A stretch of DNA of 64,000 nucleotides from Phaeodactylibacter xiamenensis (GCF_000759025.1 NZ_JPOS01000019.1:1-64000); one strand, 5' to 3'. Positions 52,460 to 61,350 are shown, numbered from the stretch's first letter. Made by a program: numbers and translations. The notes: generated from the sequence alone by a model not told the origin.

Positions 52460-52879
52460 ATGAAAATGGTAAGCTTAATACCCAAGTTTAATAACCTGCG
52501 CCCAATAGCACCCACTACAGCCTTTAATCTGCGCCGGGCAAAAATAGCCCTGCCTACACTTGAAGGCTACCTCTTCCGACCGGTAGCCAGCATTCTATAC
52601 CTCCGCGCAGAAGGCAATTATACGATGATCCGGTTTGCGGACGGGTCGCAGGAATTGATTTGCAAAACCCTGAGCCATGTTCAGGGGATGCTGTCACAGT
52701 ATCCGCAGTTTGTCAGGGTCCACCGTTCTTTCACCGTCAATATCGAGCGCATAGACCGCTACGTGCGCGGCAAGGGAGGGTTTGTCGTTATGGAGTGCGG
52801 TACGGAGATCAGTGTGGCCAACAGTAAAAAAACGCACCTGTCCACTGCCGTGGAACAGTACTTTGGTGCCCGGCTATAG
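52460..52879 (+). CDS. LytTR DNA-binding domain protein without receiver domain
   Basis: A 139-residue protein. Residues ~38-136 are a LytTR domain: ILYLRAEGNYTMIRFADGSQELICKTLSHVQGML and FVRVHRSFTVNIERIDRYVRGKGGFVVMECGTEISVANSKK. The first ~38 residues are not a response-regulator receiver, so no phosphorylation input is visible. It probably binds DNA as a dimer; the targets are unknown. It precedes the glycosyltransferase gene by 30 bp, but a separate -7 element lies between them. Confidence 0.87.
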   Translation: MKMVSLIPKFNNLRPIAPTTAFNLRRAKIALPTLEGYLFRPVASILYLRAEGNYTMIRFADGSQELICKTLSHVQGMLSQYPQFVRVHRSFTVNIERIDRYVRGKGGFVVMECGTEISVANSKKTHLSTAVEQYFGARL

Positions 52880-52891
52880 CAAGAGGTTTCC

Positions 52892-52899
52892 TATCTTTG
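52892..52899 (+). promoter_or_regulatory. -7 element before the glycosyltransferase gene
   Basis: TATCTTTG fits TAnnTTTG and lies 11 bp before ATG 52910, which would give a nearly leaderless mRNA. No TTG at the normal -33 spacing. Confidence 0.3.
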
Positions 52900-52909
52900 G
52901 CTGCTGAAT

Positions 52910-54031
52910 ATGAGAGTAGCCATCAATACCCGTTTTCTGCTGCCGGGCCGCATCGAGGGCATTGGGCGGTACACCTACGAAGTGGTGCGCCGGCTGTTGC
53001 GCGACCATCCGGAGCATGATTACCTCTTTTTCTTCGATCGTCCCTTCGACCCTGCCTTCACTTTTGGCGGTCAAGCCCGGGGTGTCGTACTGCCGCCTCC
53101 TGCCCGCCACCCTTTGCTTTGGTACCTTTGGTTTGAATGGGCCGTGCCTTATGCTTTGCGCAAGCACCGGGCGGACGTTTTTTTTTCTCCGGATGGCTAC
53201 CTGTCGCTTCGGTCTGAGGTGCCTGCCCTGCTGACGGTCCATGATCTTGCCTTTGAGCATTTCACGGAGCACACGCCGGGGCTTGTGGGCCGGTACTACC
53301 GGCATTTTACCCCAAAGTTCTGTGCGCATGCTCAGCGCTTACTGTCCGTATCCGGCTACACGGCACAAGATATGCAGCAACGGTACGGTATTCCGGAATC
53401 CAAAATCGCGATCTGCGGGAATGCCTGCCGGGAAGGTTTCCGCCCGCTCACCGCAGCAGCGCGGGAAGCGGCCCGGAACAAATGGAGCGCCGGAAAGCCC
53501 TACTATCTTTACGTAGGCGCCATCCACCCCCGCAAAAATGTGCACCGGTTAATCACTGCATTTTCTGATTTTAAAGCCCAAACGCAAAGCCCGGCCCGAT
53601 TGCTGATTGCCGGCCGTTTTGCCTGGCAGTCCGGCCCGGTGAAGTCGGCCTATGAAGCTTCCGCATTTCAGGAAGATATTGACTTATTGGGCTTTGTACC
53701 CGATAAAGATTTACCGGCATTAATGGGCGCTGCCAAAGGCTTTGTCTATCCCTCCCTGTTTGAGGGCTTCGGGTTGCCGCTGCTGGAAGCGATGGAAGCA
53801 GACATACCCGTCATCACGTCCAATGTCTCCTCTATGCCGGAGGTCGCCGGTCAGGCGGCATTGCTAATTGACCCCGGGAATACCACGGCGCTAGCCCGGG
53901 CTTTAATAGCGTTAGATGGGAATGCATCGCTACGGGCATCCCTGGTGGAGAAAGGCAGGCTGCAACGCCGGCAGTACAGCTGGGACCGCACCGCAGCAAT
54001 AGTCTATGAAAACCTGGCTCAGCTCTTTTGA
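52910..54031 (+). CDS. Glycosyltransferase family 4 protein
   Basis: A 373-residue GT-B fold retaining glycosyltransferase. N-terminal MRVAINTRFLLPGRIEGIGRYTYEVVRRLL is typical of family 4 enzymes. The C-terminal sugar-nucleotide domain has YYLYVGAIHPRKNVHRLITAF, LLGFVPDKDLPALMGAAKGFVYPSLFEGFGLPLLEAMEADIPVI with the EGFGLPLLE (E-x7-E) motif, and SNVSSMPEVAGQAALLIDP. It likely acts in surface polysaccharide or glycolipid synthesis; donor and acceptor are unknown. Its 3' end overlaps the convergent lgt gene by 13 bp. Confidence 0.92.
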   Translation: MRVAINTRFLLPGRIEGIGRYTYEVVRRLLRDHPEHDYLFFFDRPFDPAFTFGGQARGVVLPPPARHPLLWYLWFEWAVPYALRKHRADVFFSPDGYLSLRSEVPALLTVHDLAFEHFTEHTPGLVGRYYRHFTPKFCAHAQRLLSVSGYTAQDMQQRYGIPESKIAICGNACREGFRPLTAAAREAARNKWSAGKPYYLYVGAIHPRKNVHRLITAFSDFKAQTQSPARLLIAGRFAWQSGPVKSAYEASAFQEDIDLLGFVPDKDLPALMGAAKGFVYPSLFEGFGLPLLEAMEADIPVITSNVSSMPEVAGQAALLIDPGNTTALARALIALDGNASLRASLVEKGRLQRRQYSWDRTAAIVYENLAQLF

Positions 54032-55179
54032 TGCTTTCGCCAAATCCATACCGTGCCCCCCAGCCCGATCAGGAATAAAGTCACTGCAATAAACTGAGCC
54101 TGCGTCAGCCCCGTGCCCAAAAAGGAATACACCTCATTGATCCGCACTTTTTCAATGAAAAAGCGCTCCATGCCATTGAACAACAGGTAGATGAAAAAGA
54201 GCATGCCCGGATAGCCCCGGGTGATACCCCGCAGCCCGAATAGTATAGCGCCTATGGTGAATGCCATCAGGGATTCATACACAGGGGTAGGATAGACCGG
54301 TGGATCGAGTCGGGTACAGTAGATCATGTCGCAGCCTTCAATAGGTATGCCCCGCCTCAGTACATTGTGCGGATAGTCGTAGGCCCACAGCCAGTCGGGC
54401 AGGAACCACCATTCTGGCTGCGCCGCGGCATTTACAATACCCCAGTCGCCATCGCCGGAGAAGTGGCAGCCCAGCCGGCCTACACCGTAGGCAATGATCA
54501 GGGCCGGTGCCACTGCATCTAAAACATGCACTATGGGAATATTCTTTCGCCTCAGGTACAAGGCGACAAAGAGGAAGCCAAAAATCAGCCCTCCGTAGAT
54601 TGCCAGCCCGCCACCGGACAGCAAGGTGCCCACGGGGTCGGCCAGCAGGGCCGGAATATCTTCAATCACCGCAAACACTTTAGCGCCCACAACTCCGGAG
54701 ACCGCCGCAATAATGGTGATTTCGCTGATCCGGTCGTGGGGGTAAATATGCCGGATGGCCTGCTTAGGCTTGGGCAGGGCTTTGCGGTTGCCATTCCAGT
54801 AGCGGTAGGCGGCAAATGCAATGCCGAGCAACAGTCCGCCGGTCCAGCTACCTGCTGTCGAGAGCAGCACCTCTGCCGCGTCTGCCTTGAGGGCAGCAAA
54901 ATTCTGATAGGCATAGATGCCCTTAAAGCCCAGGATGAAGCCCCAAATGCCGTTGGAGGCAATTTCCGTATTGGTGGGGGGCTTGCCAAGCTCAATTTTT
55001 TCCTTTTGGGGCTCAAACAGACCTTCCTTTGCCTTGCGCTTCAGCTCGTGATAAAGGATGAAGGCGGCAGAGATGATCGCCAGGACAAGCAGCAATCCAA
55101 AGGTTTTAAAAATGGATAGCCAGTTATCAGCCGGGGTGCCGAAGAGATCGTGGAACAGATAAGACAAGTCGGGGTACAT
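54019..55179 (-). CDS. lgt: Prolipoprotein diacylglyceryl transferase
   Basis: This 386-residue inner-membrane enzyme moves diacylglycerol to the Cys of prolipoproteins. The Lgt signature appears as GRLGCHFSGDGDWGI, close to the usual GRxGNFxNGE but with Cys-His for Gly-Asn-Phe, as seen in Bacteroidota. The C-terminal YPTPVYESLMAFTIG and GMERFFIEKVRIN segments fit the family. It is about 100 residues longer than typical Lgt because of an insert after the first helix (residues ~35-100). It supplies lipidation for lipoproteins such as the S41 peptidase at 21619. Confidence 0.9.
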   Translation of the reverse strand: MYPDLSYLFHDLFGTPADNWLSIFKTFGLLLVLAIISAAFILYHELKRKAKEGLFEPQKEKIELGKPPTNTEIASNGIWGFILGFKGIYAYQNFAALKADAAEVLLSTAGSWTGGLLLGIAFAAYRYWNGNRKALPKPKQAIRHIYPHDRISEITIIAAVSGVVGAKVFAVIEDIPALLADPVGTLLSGGGLAIYGGLIFGFLFVALYLRRKNIPIVHVLDAVAPALIIAYGVGRLGCHFSGDGDWGIVNAAAQPEWWFLPDWLWAYDYPHNVLRRGIPIEGCDMIYCTRLDPPVYPTPVYESLMAFTIGAILFGLRGITRGYPGMLFFIYLLFNGMERFFIEKVRINEVYSFLGTGLTQAQFIAVTLFLIGLGGTVWIWRKHQKS

Positions 55180-55221
55180 CCGCTACGGAGTTGGTGCAGC
55201 CCAAAGGTAGGGCTTTGCCGC

Positions 55222-56571
55222 TTAATTTGCTACCGTTGCTGCTGACAGTGTGGCTTCCACCGCGCCTTCCTCATTGATATGGTGCAGATGTACAGGTGCC
55301 ATGGTATTCAGCAGTTCCTCCTGTAGAGGCAGGCTGACGCGCACATAGTTGTCGGTAAAGCCGGACATCAGCCCGGTTTCCTTGCTTTGCTCAAAGAGCA
55401 CTGTACGGTCGGTGCCGGTAAACTGCTCATAGAAGTACCGGCGCTTTTTATCGCTCAGGATGGTGAGCATTTTGTTGCGGCGGCGGCGTTCTTCCATATC
55501 CACATGATCGGTGCGCTCATAGGCTGGCGTGTTAGGCCGCTCGCTATAGGTGAACACATGCAGGTAGGAAATATCAAGCTCGTTCAGGAAGCGGTAGGTT
55601 TCCAGGAAGTCCTCTTCTGTCTCACCGGGGAAGCCCACGATCACGTCTACCCCAATACAGCAGTGTGGCATGAGGGCTTTGATTGTAGCCACGCGGTCGG
55701 CGTACAGTTCGCGCTTGTAGCGGCGGCGCATCTCGCGGAGCTGCTTGTTGTTGCCCGACTGCAACGGCATGTGGAAGTGGGGGACAAAGCGGTCGGACTG
55801 AGCGACAAACTCAATGACTTCATCGGTGCACAAATTGGGCTCAATGGAGGAAATGCGGAAACGGTCGATGCCTTCCACTTTATCGAGCTCGCGTATGAGA
55901 TCGATGAACATTGCCTCCTTCTTGGGCCTTACGCCCTCAATCACCTCCGTTCCATTGCCAAAGTCGCCGATGTTGACGCCGGTGAGTACAATCTCCTTTA
56001 CGCCCATTTCTGCGATGCGGTGGGCATTGGCGACAACACTTTCAACCGTATCGCTGCGGCTGCGCCCCCGTGCCAGCGGTATGGTGCAAAAGGTACATTT
56101 GTAATCGCACCCATCCTGCACTTTGAGGAAAGACCGGGTGCGGTCACCAAAAGAGAAAGCGTTGACAAATTCATTGGCTTCCTTGACTTCACCGGCGCGT
56201 ACCATACCCTTGCCAGGTGCTTTGCTCAGCTCCTCCACATAGTCCAGGATACGGAACTTCTCCGCAGCGCCGAGGACCAGGTCCACGCCTTCGATTTCGG
56301 AAATTTCTTCCGGCTTAAGCTGTGCATAACAGCCGACCACCACCACTTTCGCTTCCGGGGAGTACTTCAGCGCCCGGCGTACAATCTGCCGGCATTTTTT
56401 ATCTGCAAAGTCGGTCACGGAGCAGGTGTTGATCACGTAGATGTCAGCGCCGTCTTTAAAGCCCACTTCCGAATAGCCTGCCTCCTCGAACAAACGGCCG
56501 ATAGAGGAGGTCTCCGAGTAGTTGAGCTTACAGCCCAGGGTATAAAATGCGACGCTGCGTGGTGTGGCCAT
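55222..56571 (-). CDS. mtaB: tRNA threonylcarbamoyladenosine methylthiotransferase MtaB
   Basis: About 449 residues from ATG 56571 (MATPRSVAFYTLGCKLNYSETSSIG); the frame is open upstream to 56637, but homologues start here. MtaB adds a methylthio group to t6A37 of tRNAs. N-terminal MTTase domain with the cluster cysteines (TLGCKLN, NTCSV, VVVGCYAQ), radical SAM motif CDYKCTFCTIPLARG, VVLTGVNIGDFG, and C-terminal TRAM domain. An N-terminal TLGCKxN and the GCDYKCTFC context favour MtaB over MiaB or RimO. Confidence 0.93.
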   Translation of the reverse strand: MATPRSVAFYTLGCKLNYSETSSIGRLFEEAGYSEVGFKDGADIYVINTCSVTDFADKKCRQIVRRALKYSPEAKVVVVGCYAQLKPEEISEIEGVDLVLGAAEKFRILDYVEELSKAPGKGMVRAGEVKEANEFVNAFSFGDRTRSFLKVQDGCDYKCTFCTIPLARGRSRSDTVESVVANAHRIAEMGVKEIVLTGVNIGDFGNGTEVIEGVRPKKEAMFIDLIRELDKVEGIDRFRISSIEPNLCTDEVIEFVAQSDRFVPHFHMPLQSGNNKQLREMRRRYKRELYADRVATIKALMPHCCIGVDVIVGFPGETEEDFLETYRFLNELDISYLHVFTYSERPNTPAYERTDHVDMEERRRRNKMLTILSDKKRRYFYEQFTGTDRTVLFEQSKETGLMSGFTDNYVRVSLPLQEELLNTMAPVHLHHINEEGAVEATLSAATVAN

Positions 56572-56709
56572 GTTAACTGCTTGATAGTGTGTTTGGTAAA
56601 GCGCCGCGAAGTTAAGCATACTTATCCGGTTCGTCAAGCCGGTTTCAATTGAGGGATTGAACCGCAGCGCATTTATGGCGTTACCTGAGTCTTACTTTCG
56701 AACTAAGGC

Positions 56710-56741
56710 TTGGGCAAAGCGGCAATTTTAGCCTATTTTTG
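56710..56741 (+). promoter_or_regulatory. Promoter of the reductase gene at 56766
   Basis: TTG at 56710-56712 and TATTTTTG at 56734-56741 are spaced 21 bases, a good Bacteroidota match. The start site would be near 56748, favouring the ATG at 56751 or 56766 as start codon. Confidence 0.45.
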
Positions 56742-56765
56742 CCCCGCAAAATGAAATATAGAGAT

Positions 56766-57869
56766 ATGAGCAAGCAATTTTATGAGCTGCCGGTACGGGA
56801 AGTGCGCCCCGAAACAGAGGATGCCGTGACCCTTGTTTTTGAAGTGCCTGAAGACCTGCAGTCTGCTTTCAAGTATAAGCAGGGGCAGTACCTGACCCTC
56901 CGCTTCGACATCAACGGGCAGGAAGAGCGCCGCTCCTATTCTATGTGCAGCAGCCCCGTGGAGCAGGACCTTGCGGTGACGGTAAAGCGGGTGGAAAATG
57001 GTAAGGTGTCCACCCACATCAATCAGCAGATCAAGGCTGGAGACAAAATCTCTGTAATGCCTGCAGATGGGCGGTTCTACACCGAACTGGATGCCGATCA
57101 GCGCAAGGATTATTACCTCTTTGGTGCCGGTAGCGGCATCACTCCATTGATGTCCATTCTCAAAACGATATTGGAGGAGGAACCTCAGAGCACCGTCTAC
57201 CTGCTATATGGCAACCGCAGCGAAGAGACCATTATCTTCAGGGACGCCCTGGATGGATTGCAGCGCAAGTACGAGGGGCAGCTATTCGTAGAGCACATTC
57301 TGAGCCAGCCCAAACGGGAAAAGGCGGGAGGCGCACTGGGCTTTCTCAAAAAGAGCAAAGTGGCCTGGGAAGGCCGTACCGGCCGTATAGACCCTGCTCA
57401 GGTGCAGTGGTTCCTCAGCAAGCATAAAAAGCGCAGCCAAACTGCTGAATACTTCATCTGTGGCCCTGGCGATATGATCGACACCGTCGAAGGAGCACTC
57501 CTCGGGCAGGGCATTGAAAGCAAGTCCATTCATACGGAGCGCTTTACCACCGGACAGCCTGCTGCTGATGGCACCAAGGCTGCTGGCGTGGATGGTGCAA
57601 AGGTCAAGGTACATCTCGATGGCTCGCAAATGGAAGTGACCGTAACATCCGGCAAGACCATCCTTGATACCTTGCTGGCTGAAAAGCTCGACCCCCCCTA
57701 TTCCTGTACCTCCGGCGCCTGCTCTACCTGTATGGCGAAAGTACTGAAAGGCTCCGTTGAAATGGATGCTTGTTTCGCACTGGATGATGAGGAAGTGGCG
57801 GATGGCTTTATCCTGACTTGTCAGGCGCACCCTACTTCTGATGAAGTGGAAATCACCTATGACGTTTAA
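56766..57869 (+). CDS. Ferredoxin-NADP reductase-like flavoprotein with 2Fe-2S domain (PaaE/HMP-like)
   Basis: About 367 residues from ATG 56766; ATG 56751 and TTG 56739 are alternatives. Domains: FAD-binding ([26 protein letters not shown]), NAD(P)-binding ([33 protein letters not shown]), and a C-terminal plant-type 2Fe-2S ferredoxin ([22 protein letters not shown]). This layout transfers electrons from NAD(P)H to an oxygenase; PaaE of the phenylacetyl-CoA epoxidase is the closest known example, but no paa genes are in the window, so the partner is open. Confidence 0.9.
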   Translation: MSKQFYELPVREVRPETEDAVTLVFEVPEDLQSAFKYKQGQYLTLRFDINGQEERRSYSMCSSPVEQDLAVTVKRVENGKVSTHINQQIKAGDKISVMPADGRFYTELDADQRKDYYLFGAGSGITPLMSILKTILEEEPQSTVYLLYGNRSEETIIFRDALDGLQRKYEGQLFVEHILSQPKREKAGGALGFLKKSKVAWEGRTGRIDPAQVQWFLSKHKKRSQTAEYFICGPGDMIDTVEGALLGQGIESKSIHTERFTTGQPAADGTKAAGVDGAKVKVHLDGSQMEVTVTSGKTILDTLLAEKLDPPYSCTSGACSTCMAKVLKGSVEMDACFALDDEEVADGFILTCQAHPTSDEVEITYDV

Positions 57870-57872
57870 CCT

Positions 57873-57903
57873 TTGGCAATCCGGGGTGATATTGGTAGCT
57901 TTG
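57873..57903 (+). promoter_or_regulatory. Promoter of the TIR-domain gene
   Basis: TTG at 57873-57875 and TAGCTTTG at 57896-57903 are spaced 20 bases, a full Bacteroidota match. It sits immediately after the reductase stop codon, so the TIR gene has its own transcript. Confidence 0.5.
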
Positions 57904-57947
57904 GACAATCGAATTTCTCCTGACCTTATTGCCAAAACGCCTGACCA

Positions 57948-58745
57948 ATGAATCCCCAAGCTATTCTGGAGCAGATTGATCTGTTTAAAGACAGCGTTGC
58001 TACTGCGGCAGACAACCGGCAGCTGAGCCAACTCTCTGAACGGCTTACTGCTTTGCTCAACGCCCATTTTCCTGACGCTGCCGAAACACAGATTGCGATT
58101 TTGCTAACTGGCGAAATGCACGAGCTTCGGCACAGGGAGATGAAGGGAGTGATTTCTAACGCAGACCGTAGCCTGGCCCGCAATCAATGGGTGGATAAGT
58201 TTCTCAACCTGCTTGGGGACGCAAAAAACATGGTCGCCAATAACCAATCCGGGAAGCAATCAGATGCGGCAACTACTCCTGAGTCTACGCCCGCTCCGCT
58301 CAGGCTTTTCCTCTCTTACGCCGAAGCCGATCAGGACCTTAAAAATCGGCTCGATAATCACCTGACCGCACTCAAACGGGGGAATCTGATTGACTTGTGG
58401 AGTGATGAGCAGGTACTGGCTGGCCACGACTGGGGCGCAGAAACCAAACGCAATATTCAGGATGCTGATATTGTACTGCTGCTTGTAAGTGCAAGTTTCA
58501 TAGCTTCGGAGCACATCTGGAAGTCGGAAGTGGAGAAAGCCCTGGCACGCCGGAGGGAGGGGGTAATTGTAGTGCCTGTAGCGCTTAAGCCTGTGGATTG
58601 GGAAGGGCTGCCTTTTGCCGGTCTTCAGGGGTTGCCCCGCTCTGGTAAGCCTGTTACGACCTATAATGACCTGGATTTAGGCCTGCTGGAGGTCGCAAAG
58701 GGGGTACGAGAGGTGGTCGAGTATGTGCACCGGCAAAAGGCGTAG
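57948..58745 (+). CDS. TIR domain protein with N-terminal helical adaptor-like domain
   Basis: A 265-residue protein. Residues ~118-258 are a TIR domain: LRLFLSYAEADQDLKNRLDNHLTAL, LIDLWSDEQVLAGHDW, ADIVLLLVSASFIASEHIW and KSEVEKAL, where Glu-194 fits the catalytic Glu of NAD-cleaving bacterial TIR enzymes. Residues 1-95 are a compact helical domain (ILEQIDLFKDSVATAADNRQLSQLSERLTALLNAHF...) similar in size and pattern to the effector-associated adaptor domains of bacterial conflict proteins; a low-complexity linker follows. It stands alone under its own promoter. Likely role: a stress or phage-defence effector whose partner is encoded elsewhere. Confidence 0.85.
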   Translation: MNPQAILEQIDLFKDSVATAADNRQLSQLSERLTALLNAHFPDAAETQIAILLTGEMHELRHREMKGVISNADRSLARNQWVDKFLNLLGDAKNMVANNQSGKQSDAATTPESTPAPLRLFLSYAEADQDLKNRLDNHLTALKRGNLIDLWSDEQVLAGHDWGAETKRNIQDADIVLLLVSASFIASEHIWKSEVEKALARRREGVIVVPVALKPVDWEGLPFAGLQGLPRSGKPVTTYNDLDLGLLEVAKGVREVVEYVHRQKA

Positions 58746-58760
58746 CTTCAATACTTCAGA

Positions 58761-59333
58761 TTAATTGCCCCACGATAAGCCAAACCGCAGCGCGATATTG
58801 ACGAAAGGCGAGGAAAAATCACTGGAGCTGTACTCAGGGATGTCATCGTAGGTGACAAACCGGTAGCCGGCCTCCAAGCCTACCCGGAACCACTGCGTGG
58901 CGTTCAGTTCCACACCTGCCGAAGGCTTCAGCACATAGACGGGATCATCATCTATACCTTCCACTGTAGCTTTGCCGCCACCGGCAAATAATCCAAAACG
59001 GGGGTGCAATAAGCGTGTTGAGTTGGGGGCATAGGCTAGCTGCAGCCCATCGTAGTAGAGGTCAAGGCGACGGTTGTCGGGCCCTGTAACCGGTTCCTGC
59101 CGAAAGCTGTTGCGGGCATAGCCGATGTAGATGGAACGGCTGACTTCAATACCGATGCTGAAGCCCCGCCCATAGGCGTATTCTTCCTCAAAAAAGCTGT
59201 AGTTGTGGTCGATGCTGGCCCAAATGCCGGAAATCCGGATGTCTGAACTGTTGAAAAGGGTTTCCTCTTTTTGAGCAGACAGGCTTAGGGCAGCGAATAA
59301 AAAAAGCGTGGTAAGTAAGTGGGTGATTTTCAT
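58761..59333 (-). CDS. Exported outer-membrane barrel-like protein
   Basis: A 190-residue protein with signal peptide MKITHLLTTLFLFAALSLSAQ and strands such as AYGRGFSIGIEVSRSIYIGYA, PRFGLFAGGG, WFRVGLEAGYRFVTYDDI and FVNIALRFGLSWGN with a C-terminal aromatic pattern typical of small barrels. It stands alone between the TIR gene (convergent) and another barrel gene. The function is unknown. Confidence 0.68.
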   Translation of the reverse strand: MKITHLLTTLFLFAALSLSAQKEETLFNSSDIRISGIWASIDHNYSFFEEEYAYGRGFSIGIEVSRSIYIGYARNSFRQEPVTGPDNRRLDLYYDGLQLAYAPNSTRLLHPRFGLFAGGGKATVEGIDDDPVYVLKPSAGVELNATQWFRVGLEAGYRFVTYDDIPEYSSSDFSSPFVNIALRFGLSWGN

Positions 59334-59447
59334 AATTCGTCGGTGTTTGATTTCTTCTTCAAATAAAAAGGAAAATCAGCCACCGTGCCCGTTTTTAACC
59401 ACCTTTAACCTGCCTTAGCATTTAGTTAAGAAAGTCGATGGTTGAGT

Positions 59448-60083
59448 CTAAAACAAATAGCAGCCACGAATGGTAATATTGCGCCCGATCCAGGGCACAA
59501 GGGTCTGATCGTTGGCTTCCGCCAGTTCTTCACTGTAAGGAGAGTTGAGCCACCGGGACCAGCGGATGTCCATCACCCAGTTTTCAGTAAAGTAGAAAGA
59601 GCCCCCGAGGATTACAGAAAAGACATCCTGGGATATCGGGTGCCTTTCCGTACCATCCTCCCCCGTTACCTCTGTGACGGTGTAGTTGATGATATTGCCG
59701 TAGGAACCACCTGCAGTAAACTGTAGTTTCCAGTCGCGGAAATGCACCAGCACCGGTGCTTCCACCATATTGAATTGAATGTTTTCCACATCCAGCTCAG
59801 AGCTGGGGTTGTCAAATCTGCTTTGCCGGGCGCCCTGCTGAGAAAAGAGCAGCTCGATGCCTACCTTCCAGCGTTCAGAAAGGACGGCATCTGCTTTGAT
59901 CCCTCCCTGAAACCCATACTTATAAAAGCCCAGCAGCTTGTCACCATCAACCTGAGAGAGATTCAGCCCTGCCACCACACCTGCCTCAAAGCGGCGCTCT
60001 GGTCCGCTATCCTGCGCCTGCAGGCTACAGAACAGACTAACTGCCACAAGGGTCAATAACAATTTTATAGGTCTCTTTTGCAT
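59448..60083 (-). CDS. Outer-membrane beta-barrel protein (PorT-like family)
   Basis: A 211-residue protein with a signal peptide (KLLLTLVAVSLFCSLQAQ). The phrase ERRFEAGVVAGLNLSQVDGDKLLGFYKYGFQGGI is typical of the porin-family barrel (PorT/OMP_b-brl_2), followed by WKVGIELLFSQQGARQS, FRDWKLQFTAGGSYGNII and VILGGSFYFTENWVMDIRWSR. A TAACTTTG motif on the minus strand (plus 60105-60112), 22 bp before the start, is a possible -7 element. The exact role is unknown; such barrels are abundant in Bacteroidota. Confidence 0.8.
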   Translation of the reverse strand: MQKRPIKLLLTLVAVSLFCSLQAQDSGPERRFEAGVVAGLNLSQVDGDKLLGFYKYGFQGGIKADAVLSERWKVGIELLFSQQGARQSRFDNPSSELDVENIQFNMVEAPVLVHFRDWKLQFTAGGSYGNIINYTVTEVTGEDGTERHPISQDVFSVILGGSFYFTENWVMDIRWSRWLNSPYSEELAEANDQTLVPWIGRNITIRGCYLF

Positions 60084-60199
60084 AGCACTGATTGAGATTT
60101 AAGGCAAAGTTATCAATTGAACGCATTTTGCGCCACTATGGTCTAGTGAAGCCCGCTGTAACTTATGCCACTGCATTGCATTATTGTGTAAAACCCCTA

Positions 60200-60346
60200 T
60201 GAAAACTATCCTGTTCGATGCCGTAGCGCTTTTGTTTTTGGTCCGGTTGCAGGCGCAAAACCTGGTGCTCAATCCGGGTTTCGAAACCTTGCAGTCTGCC
60301 AAATATCATAATGAATGCAGCTTTTCTCGCAAAACCGCCGGGTAGA
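60200..60346 (+). pseudogene. Remnant of a secreted protein gene (signal peptide plus start of mature part)
   Basis: The 48 codons read MKTILFDAVALLFLVRLQAQ, then NLVLNPGFETLQS, followed by unrelated sequence and a stop. A signal peptide followed by NLVxNPGFE is the usual beginning of large secreted Bacteroidota proteins (often with OmpA or carbohydrate-binding domains). Nothing of the rest remains downstream, where a conserved small gene begins at 60389. Confidence 0.45.
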
Positions 60347-60388
60347 GTGTGTGCTGAAATAGTTATTTTAGCGCCAAAGCCATCGTGT

Positions 60389-60676
60389 ATGTTCAAGTAT
60401 ACCCGCCATAGCCTGAAAAAACTGGAGACGCTGTTCGAGGAAATAGACTTCACCATCCGTTATGAGAAAGGGAGCTTCACCTCGGGCTATGCCATTGTGG
60501 AAGACCGAAATATTATTGTGATCAACAAATTCTACGACGTGGAGGGGCGCATCAATGTGCTGCTGGATATCCTGGGGCAGACCGAAGTGCCTTTGGAGGC
60601 GCTGGGTGAGAAATCGCTCAAGCTGCACAAACAACTGGAGAAAAATGAGTTGATTGCGGATGAGGAGGAAGAGTGA
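60389..60676 (+). CDS. Conserved small Bacteroidota protein of unknown function
   Basis: 95 residues from ATG 60389 (MFKYTRHSLKKLETLFEEID); the frame is open upstream but those codons are not conserved-looking. The sequence TIRYEKGSFTSGYAIVEDRNIIVINKFYDVEGRINVLLDIL recalls a small family that I remember as widespread in Bacteroidota. It is soluble, acidic at its C-terminus (ADEEEE) and has no visible motif for a function. It is a single-gene unit between a remnant and the convergent HMA gene. Confidence 0.7.
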   Translation: MFKYTRHSLKKLETLFEEIDFTIRYEKGSFTSGYAIVEDRNIIVINKFYDVEGRINVLLDILGQTEVPLEALGEKSLKLHKQLEKNELIADEEEE

Positions 60677-60719
60677 ATGTTGACTGCTCATTTAGGCAGC
60701 CAACATTCATACGTAAGGA

Positions 60720-61235
60720 TTATCCCTTCGGACGGTCGTACTGACAGCAGGCGTGCAGGTTAGCATACACTTCATCCGGTGCACGGTGCGTGTCAGAGTC
60801 ATAACCTGCTGCAGCTACTTTGGCTTTGATATCATCCTCTAATACCTTTTCTGCTTCGTAAGCTACAGACAGCATGCCCGACTTGACATCCCATTCCGCA
60901 GAGTGGATGCCTTCCAGGTCATTCAGAGCACCCTCAATCGTACGCTTGCACATGCCGCAGTTGCCGTAGATACGGATAGAAGCTGTAGTTACGTTGGCAT
61001 CGCTGCTCACTTTTTTTGCATTGCTGCTGGCTGATTTGGCACAGGATTTCCCCTGCTCACCTTTAGCACAACAGGCTTTGGCTGCACTTGCTGTTTTGTC
61101 GCAGCTCGCTTTTTCAGCCTTGGTGCAGCTGGTCTTATCCTTGCTGCTGCAACATGCTTTAGCCGACTGTGCCTGCACAGACATGGAGCCCAAAAAGAGC
61201 AGAGCCAGCATCATCATTAATGGTTTCATGGTCAT
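60720..61235 (-). CDS. Exported Cys-rich protein with heavy-metal-associated (HMA) domain
   Basis: A 171-residue protein. A signal peptide (MTMKPLMMMLALLFLGSMSVQAQ) is followed by a Cys/Lys/Ser-rich segment, residues 24-75, with CC pairs (KACCSSKD, KACCAKGE) and further single Cys. An HMA fold follows (SIRIYGNCGMCKRTIEGALNDL), with the metal-binding CxxC at 93-96 preceded by GN rather than GM. The C-terminus has another CC (LHACCQYDRP). It probably binds copper or another soft metal in the periplasm. No efflux ATPase is adjacent. Confidence 0.82.
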   Translation of the reverse strand: MTMKPLMMMLALLFLGSMSVQAQSAKACCSSKDKTSCTKAEKASCDKTASAAKACCAKGEQGKSCAKSASSNAKKVSSDANVTTASIRIYGNCGMCKRTIEGALNDLEGIHSAEWDVKSGMLSVAYEAEKVLEDDIKAKVAAAGYDSDTHRAPDEVYANLHACCQYDRPKG

Positions 61236-61350
61236 TTCTTGTTTCTTTCATGAATAAATCCGCCTAAAGATAAAGACTTTTGTCGTTTTTCTATCACTTG
61301 TGGGGCCAGCAGGTCATTGAGTTTGCCAAAAAACTTTTGTTGCGCCCGCG

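Noticed and set aside
55387-56652. 421-residue plus-strand frame opposite mtaB
   Set aside because: It lies wholly antisense to a clear MtaB gene and shows no domain.
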